DNA from: Xylophilus sp. GW821-FHT01B05
GTDB lineage: Bacteria; Pseudomonadota; Gammaproteobacteria; Burkholderiales; Burkholderiaceae_C
DNA: 64,000 nt
Assembly: GCA_038961845.1 (NCBI GenBank)
Contig: CP152408.1
Span: forward strand, 2,976,001-3,040,000
Reading direction: 5' to 3'
Part shown: piece by piece, positions 30,055-41,358 of the stretch
How the letters are laid out: each line of letters opens with the position of its first letter
How positions within the stretch are numbered: position 1 is the first letter of the stretch
Made by a program: the position numbers and the translations under genes
The notes under the pieces: model-generated
Told to the model about the DNA's origin: nothing
Seen by the model: the letters and a program-made list of their open reading frames with translations, nothing else
The model's database searches: none

Positions 30055-30960
30055 TCAGCCCGGCCGGCGCAGCCGTGGCAGTTCGTTGGCCAGCAGCGCG
30101 CCAATGACCAGCGCGCCGCCGGCCAGCACGGTCGTGCCGGGCTCCTCGCCCACTATCAGCCAGGCCAGGGCGATGCCGAAGATCACCTCCAGCAGCGCCA
30201 GCAGGGCGATCTCCGGGGCGTGCAGCACGCGTGCGCAACGCACAGCCAGCAGGCAGGGCACGGCGAGCTGCACCAGGCCCAGCAAGGCCAGCCAGCCGAT
30301 GTCGTGCGGCGTTGCAGAAAAAGGCAGGGCCAGCGGCAAGGTGGCCAGCGTGGACAGCACCGCGCCCACCAGCACCGCCGGCATCAGGTCCACCTCATGG
30401 CCGCTGCCTTGGCTGCGGTGGACCACGGTCCAGTTCACGCCGGCGGCCAGCGGCACGCACATGGCCACCAGCGAGCCCGTCCAGTTGCCGCTGGCCAGTT
30501 GCGGGCCGTACATCCAGGCAATGCCAAGGCCGGCCACGGCAATCGCCCACCAGGTGCGGCGCGCCAGGCGCTGGCCCACCGTGACACGCGCGACCAGGGC
30601 CGTCACCAGCGGCCCGGCCGCCATGACCACCAGCACATTGGCCACGCTGGTCAAGGTCAGCGCCACCATGAAGGCGGTGAACATCACGCTCCAGCAAAAC
30701 CCGGAGATCCACAGCGACATGCCGCCCGCCCGGATGCGCGAGGCCATGCCGGAGCTGCGCCCAGGCAGCAAAAAAACCGCCAGCGCCAAGGCCGTGAACA
30801 GGCTGCGCCAGAAGGTGACCTCGAAGCTGCGGGCATGCTCCAGCTGGCGCGTGACAACGCCGGCAATCGACCACATGGCCGTCACGCCCACCATGGCCAG
30901 CACCGCCTGGCTGTGCGAAAAAGGATTCAGGGACAAGGACAGGCCCGGCGCGCGCGACAT
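30055..30960 (-). CDS. EamA/DMT-family membrane transporter
   Basis: A 301-residue protein with ten hydrophobic segments in two EamA repeats. The first repeat begins 'QAVLAMVGVTAMWSIAGVV', and the last segments are 'EIALLALLEVIFGIALAWLI' and 'VLAGGALVIGALLA'. Family members export metabolites or amino acids; the substrate is not predictable. I start at 30960 (MSRAPGLSLSLN); the frame open upstream is antisense of the TerC gene. It is followed by the hydrolase gene on the same strand. Confidence 0.9.
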   Translation of the reverse strand: MSRAPGLSLSLNPFSHSQAVLAMVGVTAMWSIAGVVTRQLEHARSFEVTFWRSLFTALALAVFLLPGRSSGMASRIRAGGMSLWISGFCWSVMFTAFMVALTLTSVANVLVVMAAGPLVTALVARVTVGQRLARRTWWAIAVAGLGIAWMYGPQLASGNWTGSLVAMCVPLAAGVNWTVVHRSQGSGHEVDLMPAVLVGAVLSTLATLPLALPFSATPHDIGWLALLGLVQLAVPCLLAVRCARVLHAPEIALLALLEVIFGIALAWLIVGEEPGTTVLAGGALVIGALLANELPRLRRPG

Positions 30961-31161
30961 AGAAGATGCCTCGAAGTTGTAAGCGCATTTTGCATGAGCC
31001 GCCTGCCGCCGCGCGGGCGCTGCGCCACTCGCGGGACAGGGCGCGCCATTCAGTAAGATGCCCTGGCTTATGCAACCTCCCCCCGCCCCTGTTTCGCATC
31101 TCGCGGTGCCCTGCCACCGCCGCCCCTTCACCTTCGTGGCCCGCCCACTGGGGAGCCTGCC

Positions 31162-32718
31162 ATGGAGTGGCTGAGCGACCCGTCGATCTGGATCGGCCTG
31201 GCCACGCTGATCGTGCTGGAGATCGTTCTCGGCATCGACAACCTGGTGTTCATCGCCATCCTGGCCGACAAGCTGCCGCCGCACCAACGCGACCGGGCCC
31301 GCCTGGTCGGCCTGTCGCTGGCGCTGGTGATGCGGCTGGCGCTGCTGTCGGTGATTTCCTGGCTGGTGACGCTGACCACGCCGCTGTTCTCGGTCTGGCG
31401 CCTGGCCTTCTCGGGGCGCGACCTGATCCTGCTGGCCGGTGGCCTGTTCCTGCTGTTCAAGGCCACCAGCGAGCTGCACGAGCGGCTTGAAGGCCTGGAG
31501 CACAGCGCCGACACGCGCCGCGGCTACGCCGCCTTTGGCGTGGTGGTGACCCAGATCGTGCTGCTGGATGCGGTGTTCTCGCTCGACTCGGTGATCACCG
31601 CCGTCGGCATGGTCGACCACCTGGGCGTGATGATGGCCGCGGTGGTGATCGCCATGGGCGTGATGCTGCTGGCCTCCAAGCCGCTGACGCGCTTCGTCAA
31701 CGCGCACCCGACCGTGGTCGTGCTGTGCCTGAGCTTTCTGCTGATGATCGGCCTGAGCCTGGTGGCCGAGGGCCTGGGCTTTCACCTGCCCAAGGGCTAC
31801 CTGTACGCGGCCATTGGCTTCTCGATCATGATCGAGTTCTTCAACCAGTGGGCGCGCCGCAACCTGGTGCGCCAGCAGTCGCGCATACCGCTGCGCGAGC
31901 GCACCGCCGACTCGATCCTGCGCATGCTCGGTGGCCGGCACGGCCCGGCTGCGGACGAGGCTGCAGCGCCGGTCGCGGCCCCCACCTTTGGCGCCGAAGA
32001 GCGCAACATGGTCAGCAGCGTGCTGTCGCTGGCCGAGCGCTCCATCCACTCGATCATGACGCCGCGTGCCGACATCCAGTGGATCAACCTGAACGACAGC
32101 CCCGAGGTCTTGCGCGCCCAGTTGATCGATGCGGCGCATGGCCTGTTCCCGGTCGCGCGCGGCAACCTGGACCAATTGCTGGGCGTGGCCCGTGCCCGCG
32201 ATCTGCTGGCCGACCTGCTCACGCTCGGCCACATCGACGAGGCGGGCAGCGTACGCAAGCCCTTGATCGTGCCGGCCTCCATTGGCGTGATCCGACTGAT
32301 CGAGATGCTGCGCCATTCACGCGGGCAGATCGCGCTGGCCAGCGACGAGTACGGCACCATCCTTGGCCTGGTCACGCCCATCGACGTGCTGGAGGCGATT
32401 GCCGGTGAGTTCCCCGACGAAGGCGAGCGCCCAGAGATCGAGCCACAGGGCGGCGGCCACTGGATCGTGGACGGCCTGGCCGGCCTGCACGCCCTGGAGC
32501 GGGCGACCGAAGTCGACACCCTGGTCAGCGACGCGGACGACTACAACACCCTGGCCGGCTTCCTGCTGGTGCGCCTGGGCCGGCTGCCTACGGCGGGCCA
32601 GGTGGTGGAAGACTGCGGCCTGCGCTTCGAGGTGCTGGCGATGGACGGCCGGCGCATCGCCCGCGTGGATGTGCGGCGGCTGAACAATGACGACGCCCCA
32701 ACGCTAAGTCCTGCCTAA
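31162..32718 (+). CDS. TerC-family integral membrane protein with CBS and CorC domains (YoaE-like)
   Basis: A 518-residue protein, the same length as E. coli YoaE. The N-terminal half is a TerC domain with seven hydrophobic segments and acidic metal-site residues in '[14 protein letters not shown]' and '[19 protein letters not shown]'. It is followed by a CBS pair ('[17 protein letters not shown]', '[20 protein letters not shown]') and a C-terminal CorC/HlyC domain. A role in metal ion (possibly Mn) export at the inner membrane is inferred from TerC relatives. GGGAG precedes the start. No yybP-ykoY riboswitch could be recognised upstream. Confidence 0.92.
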   Translation: MEWLSDPSIWIGLATLIVLEIVLGIDNLVFIAILADKLPPHQRDRARLVGLSLALVMRLALLSVISWLVTLTTPLFSVWRLAFSGRDLILLAGGLFLLFKATSELHERLEGLEHSADTRRGYAAFGVVVTQIVLLDAVFSLDSVITAVGMVDHLGVMMAAVVIAMGVMLLASKPLTRFVNAHPTVVVLCLSFLLMIGLSLVAEGLGFHLPKGYLYAAIGFSIMIEFFNQWARRNLVRQQSRIPLRERTADSILRMLGGRHGPAADEAAAPVAAPTFGAEERNMVSSVLSLAERSIHSIMTPRADIQWINLNDSPEVLRAQLIDAAHGLFPVARGNLDQLLGVARARDLLADLLTLGHIDEAGSVRKPLIVPASIGVIRLIEMLRHSRGQIALASDEYGTILGLVTPIDVLEAIAGEFPDEGERPEIEPQGGGHWIVDGLAGLHALERATEVDTLVSDADDYNTLAGFLLVRLGRLPTAGQVVEDCGLRFEVLAMDGRRIARVDVRRLNNDDAPTLSPA

Positions 32719-32793
32719 GTTTCAGGCCCCGGCGGCGGGCACACTCCCAAGGACATTGCGGAAACATCCGTTTCACGCCTTCTGGAGTGCCCT

Positions 32794-34488
32794 GTGACCC
32801 TCACCAAGAAAAGCTCTGCCTGGTCGCTGATCCGCCCCTTCTGGGCCTCGCAAGAGCGCTGGCCGGCGCGCGGCCTGCTTGCCCTGATCGTGGCCATGAA
32901 CATGGCCATCGTCTACATAGACGTGCGCATCAACAGCTGGAGCGCCCAGTTCTACAACGCACTGGAGAGCAAGGACACGGCGCATTTCGGGCCGCTGCTG
33001 CTGACCTTCACCGGCCTGGCACTGACCTACATCGTGCTGGCCGTGTACTCGCTGTACTTCAAGCAGATGCTGGGCTTTCGCTGGCGCCGCTGGCTCACCA
33101 CAGACTACCTGCGCCGCTGGCTCGACGGCCACGCCTTCTACCGCATCGAGCGCGACCGCCTGGCCGACAACCCCGACCAGCGGATCTCCGATGACCTGCA
33201 GGCGCTGGCCACCACCACCCTGGCGCTGTCGCTGGACCTGCTCTCCACACTGGTCACGCTGGTTTCCTTCATCGTCATCCTCTGGTCGCTGGCGGGGCCG
33301 CTGCTGGCCCACGTCGGCGGGCACGCCATCAGCATCCCGGGCTACATGGTCTGGGCTGCGGCCGCCTATGCGCTGCTGGGCTCCTTTTTCATGCAGAAAT
33401 TTGGCCATCCACTGGTCCGCGTCAACTACCAGCAGCAACGGGTCGAGGCCAACTTCCGCTTTGGCCTGGTACGCCTGCGGGAGAACGCCGAATCGATTGC
33501 GCTCTACGACGGCGCACGCGCCGAAGCCGCGCATGCGACGACCCTGTTCGGGCACATCCGCGACAACTGGCAACTGGTGATGCGCTACACCAAGCGGCTG
33601 ACGCTGGTGAATTCACTCTACGGCCAGATCGCCGTGGTGCTGCCCATCGCACTCGCGGCACCGCGCTACTTTGCCGGCGCCTTCACCTTTGGCGTGCTGA
33701 TGCAGGTCGGCCGCGCCTTTGGCACGGTGAGCGACTCCATGTCCTGGTTCATCAACAGCTATGCCACGCTGGCCGAATGGCGCGCCACCGTCAACCGGCT
33801 GCGCGAGTTCCGCGACCTGCTGGACGCCCCGCCGGCCGAGGCTGGCGCCATCGAGCTGCACCTTGACGATGGCGGCGTGGTGGAAACACGCGGGCTGCAG
33901 CTCACGCTGCCCAATGGCCAGCCCTTGGCGCGGGTGCCGGACCTGCGCATTGCACGCGGTGAGCACTGGCTGGTGCGCGGGCCCTCGGGCGCGGGCAAGA
34001 GCACGCTGCTGCGGGCGCTGTCGGGGCTGTGGCACTTTGGCAGCGGCACCATCGTGCGGCCGTCGGCGCACGTGCTGTTCGTGCCGCAGCGCAGCTACCT
34101 GCCACTGGGCAGCCTGCGCTCCGCCCTCGCCTACCCCGGCGCCACAGCCGACCATGACGATGCCGCTTATGAAGAGGTGCTGAGCGCCGTCGGCCTTGCG
34201 TCCCTTAGCGGCTCGCTGGACGAGGAAGCGCATTGGAGCAACCGGCTCTCGCCCGGCGAGCAGCAGCGCCTGGCCTTCGCCCGCGTGCTGTTGCAGCGGC
34301 CCGAGCTGTTGGTGCTGGATGAAGCCACCAGCGCACTCGACCCCGCGGCCGAGCACACGCTCTACACGCTGCTGCTGGGCCGCCTGCCCGAGGTCACGCT
34401 GATCAGCGTCGCCCACCGCGAAGCGCTGCAGGCCTTCCACCCGCATACGGTGGATCTGGCGCCTACAGACAAAGCAACGCCCCAATGA
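32794..34488 (+). CDS. ABC transporter, fused permease and ATPase (SbmA/BacA-type membrane domain)
   Basis: A 564-residue half-transporter starting at GTG with TGGAG before it. The membrane domain (about residues 1-330) resembles the SbmA/BacA/YddA class ('LRRWLDGHAFYRIERDRLAD', 'NPDQRISDDLQ'). The ATPase domain has Walker A 'GPSGAGKSTLLRALSG', signature 'LSPGEQQRLAFARV', Walker B 'LLVLDEATSALD' and the H-loop 'LISVAHREA'. Relatives transport peptides, vitamin B12 or very long-chain fatty acids. Substrate unknown. Confidence 0.92.
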   Translation: MTLTKKSSAWSLIRPFWASQERWPARGLLALIVAMNMAIVYIDVRINSWSAQFYNALESKDTAHFGPLLLTFTGLALTYIVLAVYSLYFKQMLGFRWRRWLTTDYLRRWLDGHAFYRIERDRLADNPDQRISDDLQALATTTLALSLDLLSTLVTLVSFIVILWSLAGPLLAHVGGHAISIPGYMVWAAAAYALLGSFFMQKFGHPLVRVNYQQQRVEANFRFGLVRLRENAESIALYDGARAEAAHATTLFGHIRDNWQLVMRYTKRLTLVNSLYGQIAVVLPIALAAPRYFAGAFTFGVLMQVGRAFGTVSDSMSWFINSYATLAEWRATVNRLREFRDLLDAPPAEAGAIELHLDDGGVVETRGLQLTLPNGQPLARVPDLRIARGEHWLVRGPSGAGKSTLLRALSGLWHFGSGTIVRPSAHVLFVPQRSYLPLGSLRSALAYPGATADHDDAAYEEVLSAVGLASLSGSLDEEAHWSNRLSPGEQQRLAFARVLLQRPELLVLDEATSALDPAAEHTLYTLLLGRLPEVTLISVAHREALQAFHPHTVDLAPTDKATPQ

Positions 34489-34489
34489 A

Positions 34490-34545
34490 CTACGCCCCGG
34501 CGTAAACGCAGGGGCGTAGGCGAAGCACACTGGCGTGTGCCTCGG
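34490..34545. terminator. Two successive hairpins between converging genes
   Basis: CTACGCCCC (34490-34498) pairs with GGGGCGTAG (34511-34519). Soon after, AGCACAC pairs with GTGTGCC around a TGGC loop. They separate the ABC transporter gene (plus) from typA (minus). T-runs are lacking, so they may act as processing or Rho-assisted ends. Confidence 0.5.
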
Positions 34546-34562
34546 AGAAGGATGCGAACCGC

Positions 34563-36389
34563 TTAGTCGCGGCCGGCGCGCTTGCGCTCGCTCTCGGTCA
34601 GGTAGCGCTTGCGCAGGCGGATGGACTTGGGCGTGATTTCCACCAGCTCGTCGTCCTCGATGAACTCCACGCCGTATTCCAGCGTGCATTCGATCGGCGG
34701 CGTGATCTTGATCGCGTCTTCCTTGCCGGACACGCGGAAGTTGGTCAGCTGCTTGGTACGCGTGGCGTTCACGACCAGATCGTTATCCCGGCTGTGGATG
34801 CCGACGATCATGCCTTCGTACACCGGGTCGTTGGCGCGCACGAACATGCGGCCGCGGTCATCCAGCTTGCCCAGCGCGTAGGTGAAGATTTCACCAGCGT
34901 CCATCGAGATCAGCACGCCGTTCTTGCGGCCGCCGATGTCGCCCTTGTGCGGCTCGTAGCTGTCGAAGATGTTGCTGATCAGGCCAGAGCCGCGCGTCAG
35001 GTTCAGGAATTCGTTGGTGAAACCGATCAGGCCACGTGCCGGAATGCGGTACTCCAGGCGCACACGGCCACGGCCGTCCGGCTCCATGTTGACCAGTTCG
35101 CCCTTGCGCTCGCCCAGGGCCTGCATCACGCCGCCCTGGTGAAGTTCTTCGATGTCGGCGGTCACCAGCTCGATAGGCTCGTACTTTTCGCCGTTCACTT
35201 CTTTCATGACCACGCGCGGCTTGGACACTGCCAGCTCATAGCCTTCGCGGCGCATGTTTTCCAGCAGGATGGTCAGGTGCAGCTCGCCGCGGCCCATGAC
35301 TTCGAAGATGCCTTCTTCGTCGGTTTCCTTCACGCGCAGGGCCACGTTGTGCTGCAGTTCCTTTTGCAGGCGGTCCCAGATCTGGCGGCTGGTCACGAAC
35401 TTGCCTTCGCGGCCGGCCAGGGGGCTGGTGTTCACGCAGAAGTTCATGGTCAGCGTGGGCTCGTCCACCTTGAGCATGGGCAGCGGCGAGGGGCTGGCAG
35501 GGTCGGTCACGGTCACGCCGATGCCGATGTTTTCAATGCCGTTGATCAGCACGATGTCGCCAGGGCCAGCCAGTGGCGTCTGCATGCGATCCAGGCCCTG
35601 GAAGGTCAGCACCTGGTTGACGCGGCCCTTGACGGCCTTGCCATCCGGGCCTTCCATGACGACCACGTCCATCATGGGCTTGATGGTGCCCTGGCTGATG
35701 CGGCCCACGCCGATGCGGCCCACGAAGCTGGAAAAGTCCAGCGCCGAGATCTGCAGTTGCAGCGGAGCGGCCGGGTCACCCGAGTTCGGGGGAACATGCT
35801 TCAAGATGGTGTTGAACAGGGCCGACATGTCGGGACCCCACTGCTCCCCAGGAGCGCCTTCTTCCAGCGACGACCAGCCGTTGATGCCCGAGGCATACAC
35901 CACGGGGAAGTCGAGCTGCTCGTCGGTAGCGCCCAGCTTGTCGAACAGGTCGAACGCGGCGTTCACCACCTTGTCGGGGTTGGCGCCGGGCTTGTCCACC
36001 TTGTTCACGACCAGGATGGGGCGCAGGCCCAGGGCCAGCGCTTTCTTGGTCACGAAACGCGTCTGGGGCATGGGGCCCTCTTGCGCATCGATCAGCAGCA
36101 CCACGCTGTCCACCATGGACAGAGCACGCTCCACTTCGCCGCCGAAGTCCGCGTGACCAGGGGTGTCGACGATGTTGATGTGGGTGCCTTCCCAGCTCAC
36201 GGCGCAGTTCTTGGCCAGAATCGTGATGCCACGTTCTTTTTCAATCGCGTTGTTGTCCATCACCGTGTCGACCACTTTTTCGTGGTCGGCGAAGGTGCCG
36301 GACTGGCGCAGCAGTTGGTCAACCATGGTGGTCTTGCCATGGTCAACGTGGGCGATGATCGCGATGTTGCGGATTTGCTTGGTGCTCAT
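34563..36389 (-). CDS. typA: Ribosome-associated GTPase TypA/BipA
   Basis: A 608-residue translational GTPase: G1 '[15 protein letters not shown]', G2 '[10 protein letters not shown]', G3 '[16 protein letters not shown]', G4 '[10 protein letters not shown]', then domains II, III and V, with the BipA-specific C-terminal domain containing '[18 protein letters not shown]'. It acts on the ribosome under stress and in assembly. Its ATG overlaps the truB stop (ATGA), so it is the last gene of the rimP-nusA-infB operon by translational coupling. Confidence 0.97.
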   Translation of the reverse strand: MSTKQIRNIAIIAHVDHGKTTMVDQLLRQSGTFADHEKVVDTVMDNNAIEKERGITILAKNCAVSWEGTHINIVDTPGHADFGGEVERALSMVDSVVLLIDAQEGPMPQTRFVTKKALALGLRPILVVNKVDKPGANPDKVVNAAFDLFDKLGATDEQLDFPVVYASGINGWSSLEEGAPGEQWGPDMSALFNTILKHVPPNSGDPAAPLQLQISALDFSSFVGRIGVGRISQGTIKPMMDVVVMEGPDGKAVKGRVNQVLTFQGLDRMQTPLAGPGDIVLINGIENIGIGVTVTDPASPSPLPMLKVDEPTLTMNFCVNTSPLAGREGKFVTSRQIWDRLQKELQHNVALRVKETDEEGIFEVMGRGELHLTILLENMRREGYELAVSKPRVVMKEVNGEKYEPIELVTADIEELHQGGVMQALGERKGELVNMEPDGRGRVRLEYRIPARGLIGFTNEFLNLTRGSGLISNIFDSYEPHKGDIGGRKNGVLISMDAGEIFTYALGKLDDRGRMFVRANDPVYEGMIVGIHSRDNDLVVNATRTKQLTNFRVSGKEDAIKITPPIECTLEYGVEFIEDDELVEITPKSIRLRKRYLTESERKRAGRD

Positions 36390-37384
36390 ACGGTTGCTTC
36401 CTCGATGCCTTGGGCCGTGTTCGCGGCGTGTGGCGTACTTTCCAGAATCTGTTGAATTTCGATGGGGCTCAACAGCCGCCCCGGTATCAGTTCGCCGCCA
36501 TGGGTAGTGGCCGTTCCCAGCAGCGCGGGCGGCTGCGCGCCAAATACGGCCACCTGCGGCAGGTTGGCCCAACTGCCTCGCCGGCGCACGCCAGACAGGA
36601 AGCGGGTGACATCCTCGCCCGCCAGCGTGACGCGCGTGTGATCGGGCAGCAGCGACGCCACGGGCAGCAGGCAAGCTTCGCGCCCGGCTTCATCCATGGC
36701 CTCCAGTGCCGCCAGCGTCACCGCCTGGCCCAGCCCGAAATGGCCGGTGGCGATGCGCCGCAGCGCAGTCAGATGGCCACCGCAACCCAGCGCCTCGCCA
36801 ATGTCTTCACCCAGCGTGCGAATATAAGTGCCCTTGCTGCACTTTACTATTATTTCTATAGCTACATGCCCTTGCCCATCCTGGGCTAGAGCCGCTTTTA
36901 GCTCATAAATCTCGACGGCGCGCGGCGCCCGCTCGATTTCAATGCCTTCACGGGCGTACTCGTATAACGCACGGCCGTCCTTCTTGAGCGCACTGTGCAT
37001 GGGCGGCACCTGCTGGATCGGACCGGTAAAGCGCTGCACCACCTCCGCCAGTTGTGCCCGCACAGACTCGGCATCCACCGCCCGCTCGTCCAGCAGATCG
37101 CCTTCTGCGTCACCCGTGGTGGTACGCGCCCCAAGCCTCACCGTGGCGGCATAGGTCTTGATGGCGTCGAGCTGCAACTGGCTGAACTTGGTGGCTGCGC
37201 CAAAACACAGAGGCAGCACACCGCTGGCCAATGGATCTAGCGTGCCGGTATGGCCGGCCTTCTCCGCCCGCAGCAGCCATTTGGCCTTCTGCAGTGCGTC
37301 ATTACTGGAGAGACCCAGCGGCTTGTCGAGCAACAACACCCCATGCACGGGGCGCCGCTGCACCCTCGTGCGTGGCGCGTGCAT
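36386..37384 (-). CDS. truB: tRNA pseudouridine-55 synthase TruB
   Basis: A 332-residue enzyme forming pseudouridine 55 in tRNA. Motif II is '[20 protein letters not shown]' with the catalytic Asp in 'TLDPLA'; '[20 protein letters not shown]' and '[16 protein letters not shown]' are also present, and a PUA-like C-terminus. Residues about 160-178 ('[18 protein letters not shown]') are encoded by a copy of the genus palindromic repeat (36852-36905). Compared with E. coli this hairpin is about four residues longer. Start at 37384 by alignment, directly after rbfA. Confidence 0.96.
   Translation of the reverse strand: MHAPRTRVQRRPVHGVLLLDKPLGLSSNDALQKAKWLLRAEKAGHTGTLDPLASGVLPLCFGAATKFSQLQLDAIKTYAATVRLGARTTTGDAEGDLLDERAVDAESVRAQLAEVVQRFTGPIQQVPPMHSALKKDGRALYEYAREGIEIERAPRAVEIYELKAALAQDGQGHVAIEIIVKCSKGTYIRTLGEDIGEALGCGGHLTALRRIATGHFGLGQAVTLAALEAMDEAGREACLLPVASLLPDHTRVTLAGEDVTRFLSGVRRRGSWANLPQVAVFGAQPPALLGTATTHGGELIPGRLLSPIEIQQILESTPHAANTAQGIEEATV
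36852..36905 (-). repeat. Palindromic repeat, copy B, inside truB
   Basis: Minus strand: AGCTAAAAGCGGCTCTAGCC, then CAGGATGGGCAAGGGCATG and TAGCTAT. Aligned to copy A read on the opposite strand, it keeps AAAAG-Y-G, CTAGCCCAGG, GGGC and GTAGCTAT at the same spacing. The second arm has decayed. It is translated in frame as part of TruB. Confidence 0.72.
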
Positions 37385-37385
37385 G

Positions 37386-37757
37386 TCAGTCGTCCTTTGC
37401 CCGGGAAGCCACCGCTTGGGCGATGAGCGCATTCATGTCCGACGCACGCTCGGTGGTGCGGTCGAACAGAAAGTGCAGCGTCGGCACGGTATGGATGTGC
37501 AGGCGTTTGAACAAGCCATTGCGCAGGAAGCCGGCGGCCTGGTTCAGCGCCACTTCGCACTCCGTCGGGTTGCCCACCAGCACAGTGAAAAACACCTTGG
37601 CATGCGCGTAGTCGGGCGTGACCTCGACCGCCTGGATCGTGACCATGCCCACGCGCGGGTCCTTCAACTCGCGCGCGATCAGCTCCGTCAGATCACGCTG
37701 GATCTGGTCGGCAACCTTGAAGCTGCGATTGGGGGCAGCGGCTTTTCTCTTTGGCAT
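37386..37757 (-). CDS. rbfA: Ribosome-binding factor A
   Basis: A 123-residue KH-like protein needed for 16S rRNA 5'-end maturation and cold growth: '[20 protein letters not shown]', '[19 protein letters not shown]', '[10 protein letters not shown]' and '[19 protein letters not shown]'. The start at 37757 ([12 protein letters not shown]) follows the family. It lies between the inserted signal peptidase gene and truB. Confidence 0.95.
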   Translation of the reverse strand: MPKRKAAAPNRSFKVADQIQRDLTELIARELKDPRVGMVTIQAVEVTPDYAHAKVFFTVLVGNPTECEVALNQAAGFLRNGLFKRLHIHTVPTLHFLFDRTTERASDMNALIAQAVASRAKDD

Positions 37758-37764
37758 GTAGGGG

Positions 37765-38457
37765 TCAGAGGTGCAGGGGTAGCCACCAGCGGTCGGCGCG
37801 GGGCAAATAAAAACGATCTGGGTCGAACGACGCCACCACACGCAGCGCACGGCCCGTGACACGGTGCACGTCGATGAAGCCGATGTAGCGGGAGTCGCGG
37901 CTGTTGTCGCGGTTGTCACCCATCACCATGACATGGCCGGCCGGCACCTGCACCGGGGCAAATGCGGTCAGCCGGTTCTGCTCGGGCAGGCGCGCAACCT
38001 CGATGTCCTTGCCGCCCAGGTGCTCGCGCCAAATCTGCTCTTGCAGCAGGCCGTACTCGGAGGGCACCAGACGGGCCTCTTGTTCCAGCTGGCGGGCCAC
38101 AGGCTGGCCGTTGACGGTCAGGGTGTTGTTCCACATCGAGATGGTGTCGCCACCAACAGCGACCACGCGCTTGATGAGGTTGGTGCCATCTTCTGGCGAA
38201 TCAAAGGTGATGACATCCCCCGCATGCGGGGAATCCCAGCGCGCAATTTCATGTAGCGTGAATGGCAGTCGCAGGCTGTAGGCGCGCTTGTCCAGCAAGA
38301 CCCGGTCGCCCGCGAAGAGCGTTGGGTTCATGGAGGACGAGGGAACATAGTTCCAGTCGGCGACCGCCGACCGGAACACCAGCATCAGCCCGACGAAGAG
38401 CATGAAGCCTTTGTTCTGACACCACAGCTTTGCGATAGAAGCCATCATTCGCTCCAT
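37765..38457 (-). CDS. lepB: Signal peptidase I (S26 family), inserted in the infB-rbfA operon
   Basis: A protein of up to 230 residues with one N-terminal membrane segment (about residues 17-32) and the Ser/Lys dyad of type I signal peptidases: S42 in '[20 protein letters not shown]', K96 in '[12 protein letters not shown]', plus box E '[16 protein letters not shown]'. The enzyme cleaves signal peptides on the outer face of the membrane. The ATG at 38457 directly follows the infB stop; the GGAG inside its first codons suggests the true start may be ATG 38448 or 38445. Its place between infB and rbfA is not the usual one (lepA-lepB), so it may be a second, specialised peptidase. Confidence 0.9.
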   Translation of the reverse strand: MERMMASIAKLWCQNKGFMLFVGLMLVFRSAVADWNYVPSSSMNPTLFAGDRVLLDKRAYSLRLPFTLHEIARWDSPHAGDVITFDSPEDGTNLIKRVVAVGGDTISMWNNTLTVNGQPVARQLEQEARLVPSEYGLLQEQIWREHLGGKDIEVARLPEQNRLTAFAPVQVPAGHVMVMGDNRDNSRDSRYIGFIDVHRVTGRALRVVASFDPDRFYLPRADRWWLPLHL

Positions 38458-41334
38458 TTACAGCGTACGCGCGATTTCCTTGATCTCGAAGACTTCGAGC
38501 TGATCGCCTTCCTTGATGTCGTTGTAGTTCTTGAGCTTGATACCGCACTCGAAGCCTTCCTTGACTTCGCGCACATCGTCCTTCAAGCGCTTGATCGACT
38601 CGATCTCGCCGGTGTAGATGACCACGTTTTCGCGCAGCAGGCGGAAACGCGCGCTGCGGGTGACATGGCCCGAGGTGATGTACGAACCCGCCACCGTGCC
38701 GATCTTGGAGGCCACGAACACCGTGCGGATTTCCGCCGTGCCGATGACTTCCTCGCGCTGCTCGGGAGCCAGCATGCCGGACATCGCCGCCTTCAACTCA
38801 TCCACGGCGTCGTAAATGATGTTGTAGTAATGGATGTCCACGCCGCTGCTCTCGGCTGCCTTGCGTGCACCGGAGTCGGCGCGCACATTGAAGCCGATCA
38901 CGACAGCCTTGGAGGCAATCGCCAGGTTGATGTCCGACTCGCTGATACCGCCCACGCCGGCATACACCAGTTGTACGCGCACTTCGTCGGTGGAGAGCTT
39001 GAGCAGCGACTGCCCCAGCGCTTCCTGCGAACCTTGCACGTCGGCCTTGATGATGATCGGCAGCGTCTTGACTTCGCCTGCGGAGATGTCGGAGAACATG
39101 TTCTCCAGCTTCGCCGCCTGCATCTTGGCCAGCTTGGTATTGCGGAACTTGCCGGCACGGTAGGTCGCGATTTCGCGGGCCCGACGTTCGTCGGGCAGCA
39201 CCATGAACTCGTCGCCTGCTTGCGGCACTTCCGTCAGGCCCTGGATTTCGACCGGAATCGACGGACCTGCGGTCTTGGTCGGCTTGCCGTTCTCGTCCAG
39301 CATGGCGCGCACACGGCCGTAGGTAGAACCTGCCAGCACGATGTCGCCAGTCTTGAGCGTACCGGACTGCACCAGCACGGTCGCCACCGGGCCGCGGCCC
39401 TTGTCCAGTTGGGCTTCGATGACCAGGCCCTTGGCAGCGGCATTCACCGGCGCCTTGAGTTCCAGCACTTCCGCCTGCAGCAACACCTGCTCCAGCAGAT
39501 CGTCGATGCCCTGGCCGGTCTTGGCCGACACGCTGACGAAGGGCGAGTTGCCGCCGTACTCTTCAGGCACGACTTCCTCGACCACCAGCTCTTGCTTCAC
39601 CCGTTCCGGGTTGGCATCAGGCTTGTCGATCTTGTTGACCGCAACGACGATGGGCACGCCCGCCGCCTTCGCATGCTTGATGGCTTCCTTGGTCTGCGGC
39701 ATGACGCCGTCATCGGCCGCCACCACCAGGATCACGATGTCGGTTGCCTGGGCACCACGGGCACGCATGGCGGTGAACGCCTCGTGACCCGGGGTATCGA
39801 GGAACGACACCATGCCACGCTCGGTTTCCACGTGGTAGGCACCGATGTGCTGCGTGATGCCGCCGGCTTCGCCCGACGCCACCTTGGCACGACGGATGTA
39901 ATCCAGCAGCGAGGTCTTGCCGTGGTCCACGTGGCCCATGACGGTAACCACTGGCGCACGCGGCAGGCTCTCGGCATCCTGCATGGACACTTCTTCGAAC
40001 GTGAACGCTTCCGGGTCGTCCAGTGCAGCCACCACAGCCTTGTGGCCGAGTTCTTCCACCACGATCATCGCGGTGTCCTGATCCAGCGGCTGGTTGATGG
40101 TGACCATTTGGCCCATCTTCATCAGCGCCTTGATGACCTCGGACGCCTTGATCGCCATCTTGTGCGCCAGTTCGGCCACGGTGATGGTTTCAGGCACGTG
40201 CACTTCGATGATGCGCTGCTCGACCTGGACCTGCTGGCCGTAGTCGCCACGGTCACCACCGCGGTCATTGCCACGGCGGCCACGCGGGCCTCCGCGCCAG
40301 TTGTTGCGGCCGACACCGCCGGAGCTGTCGCCGCGGGTCTTGATTTCCTTCTTCTTGGCAGGATCGCCGGCCCAGCTGGAGGACAGCTTGGCGGACTTGA
40401 CTTCCTTGCCAGCACCCGGCGCGGCAGGCGCACCAGGACGCGTACCGGTACCAGCTGCAGGCTTGTGCAGCGTGCCCTTGACACCAGCCTTGGCATCGCC
40501 AGGCTTGGCAGCAGTGACAGCCGGCTTCGGCTCTTCGGGCTTCTTGGCGACCAACACCTTCTTGGGCGTGGCCATCATCGAGCGAATGGCAGCAGCTTCA
40601 GCCTCGGCCTTGCGGCGGCGCGTTTCCAGGTCGGTTGCACGTGCGGCCTCTTCGGCAGCACGGGCACGCGACTCGGCCTCGGCCTTTTCGCGGGCTTCTG
40701 CTTGCGCCTGGGCACGAGCAGCGGCCATTTCGGCTTGTTCCTTGGTGGCCTCTGCCTTTACGGCAGACGCCTGGGCCTTCTTGGCCTCTTCCTGGGCAGC
40801 GTAGGCAGCAGCGCGCTCTTCGGCTTCGCGTTCGCGGCGCTCGCGGGCTTCACGCTCGCGACGCTTCTCGGCCAGCTCGGTTTCCTCGCTGCGGATTTCG
40901 TCGGCCTGGCGGCGCGCTTCTTCCTCGCGGCGATGCAGGTCGGCATCCGAGGAGTCTTGCGACTGGACTTGTTCCGGCACATCTTCCAGGACGGCGGTTT
41001 CGACGTCGCCGTCGCCCGAGGAGTCGCCGGATTCATCGCGCTTGATGAAGGTGCGCTTCTTGCGCACCTCCACCTGGATGGTGCGAGCCTTGCCGCTGGC
41101 GTCGGCCTGCTTGATCTCGCTGGTGGACTTCTTGGTCAGCGTGATCTTGCGGCGGTCGGCGGCAACAGTGCCATGGCTGGCCTGCAGGTACCCCAGAAGC
41201 TTCTGCTTGTCCCCATCGGTGAGCACGTCCGACGATGCAGACTTGTGCACGCCGGCGGACTTCAACTGGTCGAGCAGGGTTTCAGTGGACTTCTTGAGTT
41301 CGGATGCGAACTCGGCTACGGTGGTGCTGGACAT
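38458..41334 (-). CDS. infB: Translation initiation factor IF-2
   Basis: A 958-residue protein: an N-terminal IF2N domain ([19 protein letters not shown]), a long charged and coiled-coil region (Glu/Arg/Ala-rich, about residues 120-260), a basic Gly/Arg patch ('[19 protein letters not shown]'), a second IF2N domain, then the GTPase ('[19 protein letters not shown]', '[17 protein letters not shown]', 'NKIDKPDA') and the C1/C2 domains that bind initiator tRNA. All motifs are intact. It lies 24 bases after nusA. Confidence 0.97.
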   Translation of the reverse strand: MSSTTVAEFASELKKSTETLLDQLKSAGVHKSASSDVLTDGDKQKLLGYLQASHGTVAADRRKITLTKKSTSEIKQADASGKARTIQVEVRKKRTFIKRDESGDSSGDGDVETAVLEDVPEQVQSQDSSDADLHRREEEARRQADEIRSEETELAEKRREREARERREREAEERAAAYAAQEEAKKAQASAVKAEATKEQAEMAAARAQAQAEAREKAEAESRARAAEEAARATDLETRRRKAEAEAAAIRSMMATPKKVLVAKKPEEPKPAVTAAKPGDAKAGVKGTLHKPAAGTGTRPGAPAAPGAGKEVKSAKLSSSWAGDPAKKKEIKTRGDSSGGVGRNNWRGGPRGRRGNDRGGDRGDYGQQVQVEQRIIEVHVPETITVAELAHKMAIKASEVIKALMKMGQMVTINQPLDQDTAMIVVEELGHKAVVAALDDPEAFTFEEVSMQDAESLPRAPVVTVMGHVDHGKTSLLDYIRRAKVASGEAGGITQHIGAYHVETERGMVSFLDTPGHEAFTAMRARGAQATDIVILVVAADDGVMPQTKEAIKHAKAAGVPIVVAVNKIDKPDANPERVKQELVVEEVVPEEYGGNSPFVSVSAKTGQGIDDLLEQVLLQAEVLELKAPVNAAAKGLVIEAQLDKGRGPVATVLVQSGTLKTGDIVLAGSTYGRVRAMLDENGKPTKTAGPSIPVEIQGLTEVPQAGDEFMVLPDERRAREIATYRAGKFRNTKLAKMQAAKLENMFSDISAGEVKTLPIIIKADVQGSQEALGQSLLKLSTDEVRVQLVYAGVGGISESDINLAIASKAVVIGFNVRADSGARKAAESSGVDIHYYNIIYDAVDELKAAMSGMLAPEQREEVIGTAEIRTVFVASKIGTVAGSYITSGHVTRSARFRLLRENVVIYTGEIESIKRLKDDVREVKEGFECGIKLKNYNDIKEGDQLEVFEIKEIARTL

Positions 41335-41358
41335 ATTCTGTACGGGCCTCCATGATCT

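Noticed and set aside
31000..31161. Possible yybP-ykoY manganese riboswitch before the TerC gene
   Set aside because: TerC genes often have one, but the conserved core of that riboswitch could not be found in this stretch.
30961..32316. Long in-frame upstream extension of the EamA gene
   Set aside because: It is antisense to the TerC-CBS gene; the membrane protein starts naturally at 30960.
34794..36455. A 553-codon open frame antisense to typA
   Set aside because: Antisense shadow with His/Val/Gln-rich composition and no motifs; typA is certain.
38665..41355. An 896-codon open frame antisense to infB
   Set aside because: High-G+C antisense shadow: infB on the other strand has complete domains and operon context.
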